Source: Methylomonas aurea
Lineage (GTDB): Bacteria; Pseudomonadota; Gammaproteobacteria; Methylococcales; Methylomonadaceae
Direction: 5' to 3'
DNA length: 64,000 bases
NCBI RefSeq assembly: GCF_024505045.1
Contig: NZ_JANIBM010000011.1
Coordinates: 1 to 64,000, forward strand
Shown: positions 44,281-53,797 of the stretch, piece by piece
Position numbering within the stretch: position 1 is the first letter of the stretch
Layout of the letters: every line of letters begins with the position of its first letter
Notes under the pieces: generated by a model
Databases searched by the model: none
Told to the model about the DNA's origin: nothing
Seen by the model: only the letters and a program-made list of their open reading frames with translations
Position numbers and translations under genes: made by a program

Positions 44281-47200
44281 TCAATCGAGGTCCTGTTCCA
44301 CGGCGTTTCCGGAATCGACCCCCAGTACGGTTTCGACCCGGCGCGCCAGGTTATCCATTGTCAGATAAATAACCGGGGTGGTGTACAACGTTAACAATTG
44401 GCTCAGCAGCAAGCCGCCGACCATGGTGATACCCAGCGGATGGCGCAGTTCCGAACCGACGCCAGTGCCCAGCATCAAGGGCAAGGCGCCGAGCAGCGCG
44501 GCCAGAGTCGTCATCAGAATCGGCCGAAACCGCAGCAGGCAAGCCTGAAAAATCGCCTGATCCGGCGGCAGGCCCTGCTGGCGCTCGGCTTCCAATGCGA
44601 AATCGATCATCATGATTGCGTTCTTCTTGACGATGCCGATCAGCAAAATGATGCCGATGATGCCGATGATGCCCAAGTCGCCACCGGACAGTCGCAAGGC
44701 CAGCAGGGCACCGACGCCGGCCGAGGGCAGGGTGGATAAGATCGTCAGCGGATGGATATAGCTTTCGTAAAGCACGCCGAGCACGATGTAGACGGTGACG
44801 ATCGCCGCCAGAATCAGCCATAAGGTATGGCTCGCCGAAGCGTTGAACGCTTGGGCCGCGCCCTGGTAGGCACTGCGGATAGAAAGCGGCAATTCCACCT
44901 CCCGCTGGGCGGCTTCCACCGCGGCGATGGCGTCGCCCAAGGCGTAGCTGGGTGCCAGGTCGAACGATACCGTAGTCACCGGATATTGATCCAGATGGTT
45001 GATCGCCAATGTGGTCGGCCGTTCGGAAAGCTCGGCGATCGCCGATAACGGCACTTGTGTGCCGTTGCTCGACGGTACCCGCAGTTCCTGCAAGTCTTGC
45101 GGCCCGGTTTGCTCGGCCGGATCGACTTCCAGCACCACTCGGTACTGGTTGGCCTGGGTAAAGATGGTCGAGACCAGGCGTTGGCCGTAGGCGCTGTACA
45201 ACGCGTCGTCGATTGCGGCGGTGCTGACGCCGAGCCGGCTGGCCGTAGCCCGGTCGATATTGACGAACACCTGTCGGCCCTGGTCCAGCACGTCGCTGAC
45301 GACGTCGCCGAACTCCGGCTTTTGCCTGAGCCGGTCTACCAACTTGGCGGTCCACTGGTTCAGTTGGTCCAAATCGGCGCCTTCAAGGGTAAATTGGTAT
45401 TGGGTGCGGCTGACCCGGTTTTCCATGGTCAAATCCTGCACCGGTTGCAGATACAAGGCAATGCCGGGCCGGCCGGCCAAGCGCTCGCGCAACGACGCGA
45501 TGACTTTGCCCGACGGCGGACGTTGGCCGTGCGGCTTCAAATTGATCAAAAACCGCCCGCTGTTCGGTGTCGGGTTGATGCCGTCGACGCCGATGAACGA
45601 GGACAAGCTTGCCACCGCCGGATCGCTCAGGATCAAAGCGGCGAGCTCGCGCTGCTGCTCGGCCAGCGCCGGAAACGACACGGTTTGCGGCGCTTCGGAA
45701 AAACCTTGAATAATGCTGGTATCCTGACTGGGGAAGAAACCTTTCGGAATCCAGACGTACATCGCCACGGTCAGCGCCACGGTGGCAAAGAATACCAACA
45801 GCGTGGCGGTTTGCCGGCGCATCACCCAGCTCAGGCTGCGTCCGTAAACCTTAATCAGCCGGCCGAACCAGTCGTCGCCGACCTCGTGGTGTTGATGATG
45901 GCCGCCGCCGGGCCGCAACAATTTGGCGCACATCATTGGCGTAAGGGTTAACGACACCACGGCCGAAATCAAAATCGCCACCGCCAACGTGATAGCAAAT
46001 TCCCGGAACAGCCGGCCGACCACGTCGGACATGAACAACAGCGGAATCAATACCGCGACCAATGAAAAAGTCAGCGAGATAATGGTAAAACCGATTTGCT
46101 CGGAACCCTTCAGCGCGGCCTTGAGTGGCGGCTCGCCGCGCTCAATGTAGCGGGAAATGTTTTCGATGACGACGATGGCGTCGTCGACCACAAAGCCGGT
46201 CGCTATCGTCAGCGCCATCAAGGTCAGATTGTTGATGCTGAAGTCGGCCAGATACATCGCGGCGAAGGTGCCGACCAACGACAGCGGCACTGCCACGCCG
46301 GGAATGATCGTGGCCGGGATGTTGCGTAAGAACAGAAAGATCACCATCACCACCAGCGCCACCGCCAGCAGCAGTTCGAATTGCACGTCGCGCACCGAGG
46401 CGCGAATGGTCACGGTACGGTCGGTCAGTGGCGAAACTTCGACGCCGTTAGGCAGCGAGGCTTGCAATGTTGGCAGCAGGTCTTTGATGCGGTCGACCAC
46501 CTCGATCACGTTGGCGCCGGGCTGGCGCTGAATGTTGACGACGACGGCAGCCTGGTCATTGGCCCAGGCCGCCAGCCTGACGTTCTCCGCGCCGTCGACC
46601 ACGTTGGCGACATCGGCCAGCTTGACCGGCGCGCCGTTTTTATAGGTGATGACCAACGCGCGGTATTCGGCCGCCGAGCGCAATTGGTCGTTGCTGTCTA
46701 TCGTCGCGGCTCGGCTCGGGCCGTTGATCGAGCCTTTGGGTTGGGCCACGTTGGCGGCGGCGATGGCATTACGCACATCTTCCAGGCTGATGCCGTAAGC
46801 GGCCAGGGCTTTGTGGTTGGCTTGAATCCGCACCGCCGGGCGCTGGCCGCCGCTGATGCTGACCATGCCGACGCCCGGTAACTGAGCGATCTTCTGGGCG
46901 ATGCGGGTATCGACCAAATCCTCGACTTTGAACAATGGCATCGATTTGGAGCTGACCGCCAAGGTCATGATCGGCGTATCCGCCGGATTGACCTTGCTGT
47001 AGATCGGTGCTTGCGGCAGATCTTCGGGCAGGAAATTGGCGGCGGCATTGATCGCGGCCTGTACGGTTTGTTCGGCAACGTCCAGGTCCAGATGCAAATT
47101 GAATTGCAACGTAATCACCGAGGCGCCGCCGGAACTGGTAGAAGTCATCTGCGTCAGCCCCGGCATTTGCCCGAATTGGCGCTCCAACGGTGCGGTGACG

Positions 47201-47415
47201 ATCGCCGTCATGACGTCAGGACTGGCGCCCGGGTAGAGTGTCGTCACCTGTATCGTCGGGTAATCGACCTGGGGGAGGGCGGACACCGGCAGCAGCCGGT
47301 AGGCCAGCACGCCGACCAACAACAAGGCGACCATCAACAGCGAGGTCGCCACCGGCCGCAGAATGAACAGTTGCGACGGGTTGAATCCGGCCTTGCCGGG
47401 ATCGGTGAAGCTCAT
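44281..47415 (-). CDS. RND efflux pump, MdtB-like
   Basis: The 1044-residue protein begins with a short hydrophilic tail, then [20 protein letters not shown]. The relay aspartates are in [20 protein letters not shown]. The loop between halves contains [13 protein letters not shown], a His-rich cytoplasmic insertion that could bind metal or be a simple linker. It is the first of two adjacent pump genes and corresponds to MdtB, which combines with MdtC as a 2:1 heterotrimer in E. coli. The adaptor gene is 3 bases upstream, so all four genes form one operon. Confidence 0.9.
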   Translation of the reverse strand: MSFTDPGKAGFNPSQLFILRPVATSLLMVALLLVGVLAYRLLPVSALPQVDYPTIQVTTLYPGASPDVMTAIVTAPLERQFGQMPGLTQMTSTSSGGASVITLQFNLHLDLDVAEQTVQAAINAAANFLPEDLPQAPIYSKVNPADTPIMTLAVSSKSMPLFKVEDLVDTRIAQKIAQLPGVGMVSISGGQRPAVRIQANHKALAAYGISLEDVRNAIAAANVAQPKGSINGPSRAATIDSNDQLRSAAEYRALVITYKNGAPVKLADVANVVDGAENVRLAAWANDQAAVVVNIQRQPGANVIEVVDRIKDLLPTLQASLPNGVEVSPLTDRTVTIRASVRDVQFELLLAVALVVMVIFLFLRNIPATIIPGVAVPLSLVGTFAAMYLADFSINNLTLMALTIATGFVVDDAIVVIENISRYIERGEPPLKAALKGSEQIGFTIISLTFSLVAVLIPLLFMSDVVGRLFREFAITLAVAILISAVVSLTLTPMMCAKLLRPGGGHHQHHEVGDDWFGRLIKVYGRSLSWVMRRQTATLLVFFATVALTVAMYVWIPKGFFPSQDTSIIQGFSEAPQTVSFPALAEQQRELAALILSDPAVASLSSFIGVDGINPTPNSGRFLINLKPHGQRPPSGKVIASLRERLAGRPGIALYLQPVQDLTMENRVSRTQYQFTLEGADLDQLNQWTAKLVDRLRQKPEFGDVVSDVLDQGRQVFVNIDRATASRLGVSTAAIDDALYSAYGQRLVSTIFTQANQYRVVLEVDPAEQTGPQDLQELRVPSSNGTQVPLSAIAELSERPTTLAINHLDQYPVTTVSFDLAPSYALGDAIAAVEAAQREVELPLSIRSAYQGAAQAFNASASHTLWLILAAIVTVYIVLGVLYESYIHPLTILSTLPSAGVGALLALRLSGGDLGIIGIIGIILLIGIVKKNAIMMIDFALEAERQQGLPPDQAIFQACLLRFRPILMTTLAALLGALPLMLGTGVGSELRHPLGITMVGGLLLSQLLTLYTTPVIYLTMDNLARRVETVLGVDSGNAVEQDLD

Positions 47416-47418
47416 GGT

Positions 47419-48681
47419 TTAACCGCGCCTCCGCCGGCTGCCTGCTTGGCCGGCGGCCGGATGCGGATCGGCTGGGGCGGCCACGGTCTGGCCGTCCCTT
47501 TCGGCGACATCGACTTTGCCACCATCCTTGACCCGGTCGCTGCCGTTCACGATCAAGGCTTCGCCGGCCGCCAACGCCGACGGCACCGCGATTTTCTGGT
47601 CGTTGCCGGGGCCGGGCGCGATGCGGCGCAAATGAGCGACGTTTTCGCCGTCCACCACATAGACGAACGCACCTTGGGCATCGTGCTGCAATGCCGCGGC
47701 CGGCATTTGCGTGACGCCGCGCAAGGTCTCCAGGTGCATCCTGATATTGACGAATTGGTTGGCGAACAGGGTTTGATCGCGGTTATCGAATTCGGCTTTC
47801 AGTTTGATCGTGCCGGTGGTCGGGTCGATTTGGTTGTCCAACGCGATAAGTTTGCCGTCGGCCAGCTTGGTCTTGCCGCTGCGGTCGAAGGCTTCGATGT
47901 CGATGGTTTTACCTGCTCGGTAGCGTTTGGCCACTTCCGGCAACTGGTCTTCCGGCAACGTGAAAACGACGCTGATCGGCTGCAACTGGGTGATGACGAC
48001 CAGGCCGTTGGCGTCGCCGGCGCGGACGATATTGCCTTGGTCGATCTGGCGCAAACCGACCCGGCCGGAAATCGGCGCGGTCAATTTGGCGTAGCCCAGT
48101 TGCAGTTTGGCGTTGTCGACCAGCGCCTGATCCATCTCGACGCTGCCGCGGTATTGTTTGACCACTGCCTCCTGCGTTACGGTTTGCTGGGCCGCGATCG
48201 AATCCTGTTCCAGCAGGGTTTGGTAACGGGCCTGGTCCAGTTCGGCGTTTTTCAATAACGCTTGGTCGCGTTGCAGTTGGCCTTGAACCTGTTGCAACTG
48301 GACCTGGAACGGCCGCGGGTCGATCTCTGCCAGCAGGTCGCCGGCTTTAACTAACTGACCTTCGCTGAAATTGATTTTGACCAGTTCGCCATCGACGCGC
48401 GGCTTGACGGTGACGGTTTTCAGTGCGGTCACTGTGCCGAGCGCGTTCAGATACACCGGAAAGTCGCCGCTGCCTGCGGTTTCCACAGCGACGACGGCCG
48501 GCGCGTCGTCTTCCTGGAACAAACGTCGGCCCTTGCTGCGTTCCGCCTTTTGCTCCGGAGCGGCAATGCCGTCTTGAAAATAAATGCCGGTGCCGGCAGC
48601 GCCGAGTGCCAGCAGCGTTACCAGCGAGAGCCAGCGGCGGTTTTTGCCGGCGATCAGCGAAGTTGTCGATCGATGAGTCAT
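47419..48681 (-). CDS. RND periplasmic adaptor, MdtA-like
   Basis: The 420-residue protein has an N-terminal membrane anchor (about residues 16-34), then VVAVETAGSGDFPVYLNALG, lipoyl half-motif VDGELVKINFSEGQLVKAGD, hairpin, and LGYAKLTAPISGRVGLRQID as the second half, all typical of MdtA. The C-terminus is a short basic tail (GSRRRRG). It serves the MdtB/MdtC-like pumps encoded immediately downstream and should be the first gene of that operon. The ATG at 48681 lacks a strong Shine-Dalgarno sequence. Confidence 0.9.
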   Translation of the reverse strand: MTHRSTTSLIAGKNRRWLSLVTLLALGAAGTGIYFQDGIAAPEQKAERSKGRRLFQEDDAPAVVAVETAGSGDFPVYLNALGTVTALKTVTVKPRVDGELVKINFSEGQLVKAGDLLAEIDPRPFQVQLQQVQGQLQRDQALLKNAELDQARYQTLLEQDSIAAQQTVTQEAVVKQYRGSVEMDQALVDNAKLQLGYAKLTAPISGRVGLRQIDQGNIVRAGDANGLVVITQLQPISVVFTLPEDQLPEVAKRYRAGKTIDIEAFDRSGKTKLADGKLIALDNQIDPTTGTIKLKAEFDNRDQTLFANQFVNIRMHLETLRGVTQMPAAALQHDAQGAFVYVVDGENVAHLRRIAPGPGNDQKIAVPSALAAGEALIVNGSDRVKDGGKVDVAERDGQTVAAPADPHPAAGQAGSRRRRG

Positions 48682-49117
48682 GCGGAGTTGGTTTTCACTA
48701 AAGTTTGCGAGCGGATGGCGCGCGTGCAGGCCGCCGAAAAGTCGACGACGTGCACGACAAGGAAGGGTGATGTCGCGGTCAACGGCCGAGTCTGAGTGCG
48801 GTCGATTTGGAGTTCAAGGTCGGTCATACGCGCTGCTATTCGTCCGTTAACAATCCGGACAATTAAAATTGCCGATTCAAATTAGGATTTTGATTGAGCA
48901 TTTACTGTGCCATTGTTCTGAGATATGCCGGTTCAAGCTGATCGCTGCCGCCCATGAGTAGCGGGCTGTCTGAAAAGCAGCAGCCGTTGCACATCGGCTG
49001 CTGCCTGGCATACAAGTGGTATTGTGACTGAAGTGCGGCCCGAGCGTTCCGGCCGGAAGTGTAAAATCGGGTAAAACTGGCGCGGTAATGGCTGGCGGAA
49101 GTAAGCGGTGACGAAAC
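48682..49117. other. Intergenic region upstream of the MdtABC-like operon
   Basis: About 435 bases without a supported gene. The segment 48840-48900 is AT-rich and holds two small inverted repeats: GTCCG/CGGAC at 48842-48860 and CAATT-AA-AATTG at 48860-48871. These could be regulator sites for the efflux operon. The right part holds the terminator of the PilZ gene. Confidence 0.5.
48973..49004 (-). terminator. Probable terminator of the PilZ gene
   Basis: GCAGCAGCCG and CGGCTGCTGC form a perfect 10-bp stem with an 8-base loop. On the minus strand TTTT follows the stem. It lies about 115 bases after the PilZ-gene stop, so it may define a long 3' end. Confidence 0.6.
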
Positions 49118-49990
49118 TCAGAAACTCAGATAGAGATAAACGGTCAATGCGCTAGCGCTGATTCCGACGATTTTCAACTTGTCCAGACCGCTTTGCTGAT
49201 CCCAGAAATACAGACAACTGGATTTTTTTCGGGAGGCAAACAACCCTAATGCGTTGTACCAGCGTTTGACGACGCCCGGTAATTTTCGGCCCAGCAGATA
49301 GAGCGCTACTGCTCCGATAACGACGATGGTATAGAACACGATGACCTGGGTTTCGTGGGTGCCGGTGTGGAACAGATGTTCGACCACGTGGTCCAGCCCC
49401 ATTTCCAGATACTCGAACAGCAGGTGAGCCAGATGCAGCGCTATTTCCCATATATGGTGCAGCAGTCCGATAAGCACTGCCCAGGCCAGATCGGGCATGG
49501 CCAGTGCTCCCAGGATCAAGGCCGCTGCCAGTACGGTGATAGCCAAGCTTTGCCGCTTGCGGCGCTCGACGTGGCGCCGCAACAATTCGGCGTCGGTTTC
49601 GCTCAAATTAACGAAACGGACGCCGACCGTATGCGGGTAGCGGCCGTCTTCATAGGGGTTGCTGGGTTTGCAATACACCACTTGGCCGCAGGTGCTGACC
49701 GTGGTCATGCTCGATAGCAATAAAATTCTGAGTTGCAGATAGTCGCCGCTTTGTAGGCGTTCCTTGCAGGTAAACGACATGCCGTTGGCGCTGATATTGG
49801 CTTGCAACGTGTCGTTCTCGATGCTGTTCGAGGCCGGCAGTTGCCGGCCGGACAGGCGGCTGTCGCCCGAGCCGCTCGTCGCGGATGAATCCCCGTAGGG
49901 AAGGATCTGGTAGAACAGGTTGATTTGCTCGTAGATGCGAAGCGCGAGTCTGCGGTTGTAGTTGTTATTATCGGTTGCGTTCGAGCTCAT
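49118..49990 (-). CDS. PilZ-domain membrane protein
   Basis: The 290-residue protein has an N-terminal PilZ domain with the c-di-GMP-binding signatures: R14-x-x-x-R18 (RLALR) and NISANG (65-70), a variant of DxSxxG with Asn in place of Asp. Residues about 145-240 contain several hydrophobic segments, so a cytoplasmic PilZ domain is joined to a membrane part of unknown function. It could sense c-di-GMP and act on an envelope process. The adjacent MFS gene is divergent. The PAS/GGDEF/EAL enzyme at 53.8 kb and the pga genes at 60 kb make a c-di-GMP link plausible. Confidence 0.75.
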   Translation of the reverse strand: MSSNATDNNNYNRRLALRIYEQINLFYQILPYGDSSATSGSGDSRLSGRQLPASNSIENDTLQANISANGMSFTCKERLQSGDYLQLRILLLSSMTTVSTCGQVVYCKPSNPYEDGRYPHTVGVRFVNLSETDAELLRRHVERRKRQSLAITVLAAALILGALAMPDLAWAVLIGLLHHIWEIALHLAHLLFEYLEMGLDHVVEHLFHTGTHETQVIVFYTIVVIGAVALYLLGRKLPGVVKRWYNALGLFASRKKSSCLYFWDQQSGLDKLKIVGISASALTVYLYLSF

Positions 49991-50238
49991 CGATGTCCTC
50001 GTTGATGAAGCGGATTAGCTTTGATAATAGCCAATGCCGTTAATTTCTCAATCTGTCTGCCGGCAACGCCGAGGGCGTAGCTATTGTCGCAGACTGCGTT
50101 CCGCCATTTTAACCCACCCAGGCAGGCGGGTCGGTATCAAGTCGGTCTGGCCCAACGCAAGGCCATTCTCTGGGCGAAACGCGGTACACTTAGTCGGGTG
50201 CGGGGTTTGCCGCATTAGGCCTTTTCCTTAGATACCAC

Positions 50239-51456
50239 ATGCATCTGTCTGCTTATTTCAATCCCGCGTTCGTCAAATTACTCAGTTTCCGCTTGTTGAT
50301 CGTGTTGGCCTACCAGATGATGGCTATCGTTGTGGGCTGGCATATCTACGAATTAACCCACGACGCGTTGGCCTTGGGTTTGATCGGTTTGGCCGAGGTG
50401 ATTCCGTATTTCTGTTGCGCGTTGTTCGCCGGTTACGCAGTCGATCACTATTCTCGGCGCTGGTTCGGGCTGGGCGCCAGCTTGCTGGTGGCCGTGAATG
50501 GCCTGATGTTGGTTGCCGTGGCGGAGAATTGGATCGTCAATCAGCCATTGGTCTGGATTTACGCTGCAATCGGATTGACCGGTATCGCCAGGGCTTTTAT
50601 CGGCCCCAGTTACAGCGCTTTGTTCGCCTTGGTGTTGCCGCGCGAACATTATGCCCGCGCCGCCGGTATCGGCAGTTCGGCGTTTCAATTCGGACTGGTG
50701 GCCGGACCGGCCATCGGCGGTTTGATTGTCGCTTGGGCCGGTAAGACCGCGGCTTACCAAACAGCGACCGGTTTGTGCGTGCTCGCCACGCTGGCATTGT
50801 TATCGCTGCGGGTCGCGGAACCGCCGCCGGCGGAAAGCGCGCCGATTTTTACCAGTATCGGCGAAGGCTTGCGTTTCGTGTTCGGCAATCAAATCGTGTT
50901 AGGCGCGCAGTCGCTGGACATGTTTGCAGTATTGTTCGGCGGCGCGGTGGCGATGTTGCCGGCTTTTATCCACGAAATTTACCATTACGGGCCGGAAGGT
51001 TTGGGCATTCTGCGCGCGGCGCCGGCGGTCGGGGCGGTGATGATGGGCTTGTTCCTGGCCCGGTTTCCGATCGACAGACATGCCGGACGCTGGCTGCTGG
51101 CGGCCGTGGCCGGCTTCGGCGTCTGTATGATCGGCTTTGCTTTGGCGCACAGTTTTTGGCTGGGCGGCGCGTTTTTGTTATTTTCCGGTTTGTTCGACGG
51201 CGTCTCGGTGGTGATGCGCACCACGATTTTGCAATTGGCGACGCCGGATGCGATGCGCGGCCGGGTATCGGCCATCAACGGCATTTTCATCGGCTCTTCC
51301 AACGAACTCGGCGCATTCGAATCCGGCGTCGCGGCCCGCTTGTTGGGCTTGGTGCCGTCGGTGGTGTTCGGCGGCGCGATGACCTTGCTGGTCGTGGCCG
51401 GTACCGCAAAATTGGCGCCGCAATTGCGCCAATTGCAATTGCGGCAATTGCATTGA
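50239..51456 (+). CDS. MFS transporter (EntS-like exporter)
   Basis: The 405-residue protein has about 12 hydrophobic segments in two halves. The first half has the MFS loop region DHYSRRWFGLGASLLVAVNG and the second has RFPIDRHAGRWLLAAVAGFG and DAMRGRVSAINGIFIGSSNE, a stretch common in EntS/MFS exporters for siderophores or drugs. No siderophore genes are nearby, so the substrate is open. The C-terminus ends in a short Leu/Gln/Arg repeat (LRQLQLRQLH), an unusual tail. It is followed after 40 bases by greB. Confidence 0.82.
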   Translation: MHLSAYFNPAFVKLLSFRLLIVLAYQMMAIVVGWHIYELTHDALALGLIGLAEVIPYFCCALFAGYAVDHYSRRWFGLGASLLVAVNGLMLVAVAENWIVNQPLVWIYAAIGLTGIARAFIGPSYSALFALVLPREHYARAAGIGSSAFQFGLVAGPAIGGLIVAWAGKTAAYQTATGLCVLATLALLSLRVAEPPPAESAPIFTSIGEGLRFVFGNQIVLGAQSLDMFAVLFGGAVAMLPAFIHEIYHYGPEGLGILRAAPAVGAVMMGLFLARFPIDRHAGRWLLAAVAGFGVCMIGFALAHSFWLGGAFLLFSGLFDGVSVVMRTTILQLATPDAMRGRVSAINGIFIGSSNELGAFESGVAARLLGLVPSVVFGGAMTLLVVAGTAKLAPQLRQLQLRQLH

Positions 51457-51496
51457 CGAGTATTCTGCGACTTCCCGAAACGAGGCGGGCAAAACC

Positions 51497-51970
51497 ATGG
51501 CGACACCGTTGATTACCCGGCAGGGTTACGAAAAATTGCAGCAGGAATTGGATCATTTGTGGCGGGTAGAGCGACCGGAGGTGACCAAACTGGTGACTTG
51601 GGCCGCCAGCCTGGGCGACCGCAGCGAAAACGCTGATTACCAATATAACAAGAAGCGCTTGCGCGAGATCGATCGCCGCGTGCGTTATCTGCAGAAGCGA
51701 CTGGATACCTTGAAGGTGGTCGATTACCACCCGGATCAGGAAGGCAGGGTGTTCTTCGGCGCCTGGGTCGAGATCGAAAACGACGAAGGCGAAAAGAAGC
51801 GGTTCCGCATTGCCGGTTACGACGAAATCTTCGACCGCAAGGACTATATCTCGGTGGATTCGCCGATGGCGCGGGCGTTGTTGAAAAAACAAGTGGACGA
51901 CGATGCCGTGGTCAAAACCGAAGCCGGCGTATTTATCTGGTACATCAATTCGATCGAGTACCAGAAATAG
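51497..51970 (+). CDS. greB: Transcription elongation factor GreB
   Basis: The 157-residue protein has the Gre layout: an N-terminal coiled coil beginning ITRQGYEKLQQELDHLW with the acidic tip GDRSENADYQYNKKRLREID, and a C-terminal FKBP-like domain ending GVFIWYINSIEYQ. The tip acids coordinate Mg2+ in the RNA polymerase active site and stimulate cleavage of backtracked RNA. The Arg/Tyr-rich tip and length identify GreB rather than GreA. GAGG (in ACGAGGCGGG) lies about 12 bases before the start. Confidence 0.95.
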   Translation: MATPLITRQGYEKLQQELDHLWRVERPEVTKLVTWAASLGDRSENADYQYNKKRLREIDRRVRYLQKRLDTLKVVDYHPDQEGRVFFGAWVEIENDEGEKKRFRIAGYDEIFDRKDYISVDSPMARALLKKQVDDDAVVKTEAGVFIWYINSIEYQK

Positions 51971-52030
51971 CGCGCCGCGCGGCAAAAGGCTTTATCATGT
52001 CGGCTTTTTTAATCAGTCAAAAAGCGCCTT

Positions 52031-52507
52031 ATGCAAATTACAGATAAAACCGCCGTTTCCATTCATTACACCCTGACCAACGGTAGCGGCGAGCAGTTGG
52101 ATAGTTCCAGAGGCGAGGCCCCGTTGGTTTACCTGCACGGCGCCGGCAATATCATCGCCGGTCTGGAAGCGGCTTTGACCGGCAAACAAGCCGGCGACAC
52201 CTTCAACGTGACGATTCCGGCCGACCAGGCCTACGGCGAAGTGTCGGAAGAAATGATCCAGGTCGTCTCCCGAAACATGTTCGACGGCATGGACATCGAA
52301 GTCGGCATGCAATTTCATGCCGAAGTCAGCTACGGTCCCGGCGTCATTACCATCACTGCCATCGACGGCGACGATATCACCATTGACGGCAATCACCCGT
52401 TAGCCGGAGAGGATTTGACTTTCGACGTGGAAGTGGTCGAAGTGCGACCAGCCAGCGCCGATGAAATCGCTCACGGCCACGTCCACGGTGCCGGCTGCCA
52501 CCATTGA
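52031..52507 (+). CDS. slyD: FKBP-type peptidyl-prolyl isomerase SlyD
   Basis: The 158-residue protein matches SlyD: VSIHYTLTNGSGEQLDSSRG, YLHGAGNIIAGLEAALTGK and VTIPADQAYGEVSEEMI of the FKBP domain, an inserted chaperone flap in the middle, and NHPLAGEDLTFDVEVVEVR. It isomerises prolyl bonds and binds metal. The tail (HGHVHGAGCHH) is much shorter than the His-rich tail of E. coli SlyD but keeps several His and a Cys for Ni or Zn. It follows greB by 60 bases. Confidence 0.94.
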   Translation: MQITDKTAVSIHYTLTNGSGEQLDSSRGEAPLVYLHGAGNIIAGLEAALTGKQAGDTFNVTIPADQAYGEVSEEMIQVVSRNMFDGMDIEVGMQFHAEVSYGPGVITITAIDGDDITIDGNHPLAGEDLTFDVEVVEVRPASADEIAHGHVHGAGCHH

Positions 52508-52547
52508 TCGAACGGCAGCACCGGCCGAAGTCAGCCGGTTAGGTCCG

Positions 52548-52568
52548 CGGCCGGGTCGAGCCCGGCCG
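52548..52568 (+). terminator. Possible terminator after slyD
   Basis: A GC-rich 8-bp stem CGGCCGGG/CCCGGCCG with loop TCGAG, followed by only a short ATTT on the plus strand. It is placed 40 bases after the slyD stop. The T-run is weak, so termination is uncertain. Confidence 0.35.
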
Positions 52569-52792
52569 ATTTGAAATCCTGCCAGCTGTCGCTAATCTTG
52601 TAGTTCAATGACCACGGTGAGCTGTCCGCGCTTGCCGGCGTGCCGGCCGTGCCGGAAATCGGGCTGCAGCGATTTCTGCTCAGGCTTTTGCCGGCGCGGC
52701 GGTTTTCCGAGCGTGTCGAGTCTCTGAGGTCTGCCCATCTTTAATCAGCCGGATGTTTCGTGTTTCGGAATGAATGCTCGGACGTTGTATTG

Positions 52793-53797
52793 ATGCCTAC
52801 CGTTAAAAGCTCCCTGCCGGCAAAGCTGCGACCATTACTCGCAGTGGTCGGACTAATCGTTCTGTTGTATCTGACCGCCTTTTCCTGGACCGCATCCGCT
52901 CCGCAACCGCTGCTGCGGGTCGCGACCAACGTCTGGCCCGGTTACGAAGCCTTATATCTAGCCCGCAGCTTGGGCTTGTTCGGCTCGGCGCCGATACGTT
53001 TGGTGGAAATGACCTCAGCCAGCCAGGTATCCCATGCCTTGCAGAATGGCGCCGTGGAAGCCGCCGCGTTAACCCTGGACGAGGCGGTCGCGGTAATGCA
53101 GCAAAACGGCGTCGAATTGCGCGTCGTATTGGTACTGGATGCTTCCAACGGTGCAGATGCGCTGCTCGCGCGGAACGGGATAGACGCAGTGGCTGGATTG
53201 CAAGGCAAGCGGATCGGCGTAGAAAACACCGCCACAGGCGCGGTGTTGCTCGACGCGGCGTTGCAAAGCGCCGGATTGGATATTAGTCAGGTCGGCATTG
53301 TGCCGATGACGGTGAATGACCATCTCGCCGCTTGGCAACAAGGCGATATCGATGCGGTCGTCACCTTCGAGCCTTTTCGCAGCCGTTTATTGGCAGCCGG
53401 CGCCTGCGAACTGTTCAGCAGCCGGCAAATTCCCGGTCGCATTTTAGACGTGTTGGTGGTGCGCGCCGACGCCTTGGCGGCCCACAGGCAGGCTTTGCGA
53501 AGCCTGGTTCGCGCTCATTTCGCAGCACTCGACTATTTTTTTGCCAACCCCGGCGATGCTGCGCAACGGATGGCGCCGCGGCTGGGTGTGGCGGCCGCTC
53601 AGGTGTTGCCGTTATTCGCAGGTTTGACGTTGCCGGACAGAGTTGCCAATCGGCAATGGCTGGCCGGCGATAAGCCCGAGTTGCAGCCGGTGGCCGCCGA
53701 TTTGGCCCAGTTGATGTTGCAACGACGCTTGATCGGCGACCCCGTCGATGTTGCCAATATTGCCGCTGCCGAATTCGTCACGGAGCCGCAGCCTTGA
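52793..53797 (+). CDS. Periplasmic substrate-binding protein (NMT1/SsuA-like) tied to a c-di-GMP sensor
   Basis: From the ATG at 52793 the protein has 334 residues. An N-terminal hydrophobic segment (LLAVVGLIVLLYLTAF) could be a signal or an anchor. The rest is a type-II periplasmic binding fold of the NMT1/SsuA kind: RVATNVWPGYEALYLARSLG, AAALTLDEAVAVM, GKRIGVENTATGAVLLDAAL and WQQGDIDAVVTFEPFRSRLL. Such proteins bind small molecules (sulfonates, pyrimidines, thiamine precursors) for ABC importers, but no ABC genes are here. The stop overlaps the start of the PAS/GGDEF/EAL gene, so it more likely delivers a ligand signal to that sensor. A GTG at 52760 is an alternative start. Confidence 0.8.
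   Translation: MPTVKSSLPAKLRPLLAVVGLIVLLYLTAFSWTASAPQPLLRVATNVWPGYEALYLARSLGLFGSAPIRLVEMTSASQVSHALQNGAVEAAALTLDEAVAVMQQNGVELRVVLVLDASNGADALLARNGIDAVAGLQGKRIGVENTATGAVLLDAALQSAGLDISQVGIVPMTVNDHLAAWQQGDIDAVVTFEPFRSRLLAAGACELFSSRQIPGRILDVLVVRADALAAHRQALRSLVRAHFAALDYFFANPGDAAQRMAPRLGVAAAQVLPLFAGLTLPDRVANRQWLAGDKPELQPVAADLAQLMLQRRLIGDPVDVANIAAAEFVTEPQP

Noticed and set aside
47011..48258. 415-codon plus-strand frame
   Set aside because: Antisense to the MdtB- and MdtA-like genes; composition is of shadow type.
52592..52738. 48-codon minus-strand frame between slyD and the binding-protein gene, with a neighbouring frame ending near 52541
   Set aside because: Basic, low-complexity product without ribosome binding site; could be a decayed gene end but nothing identifies it.
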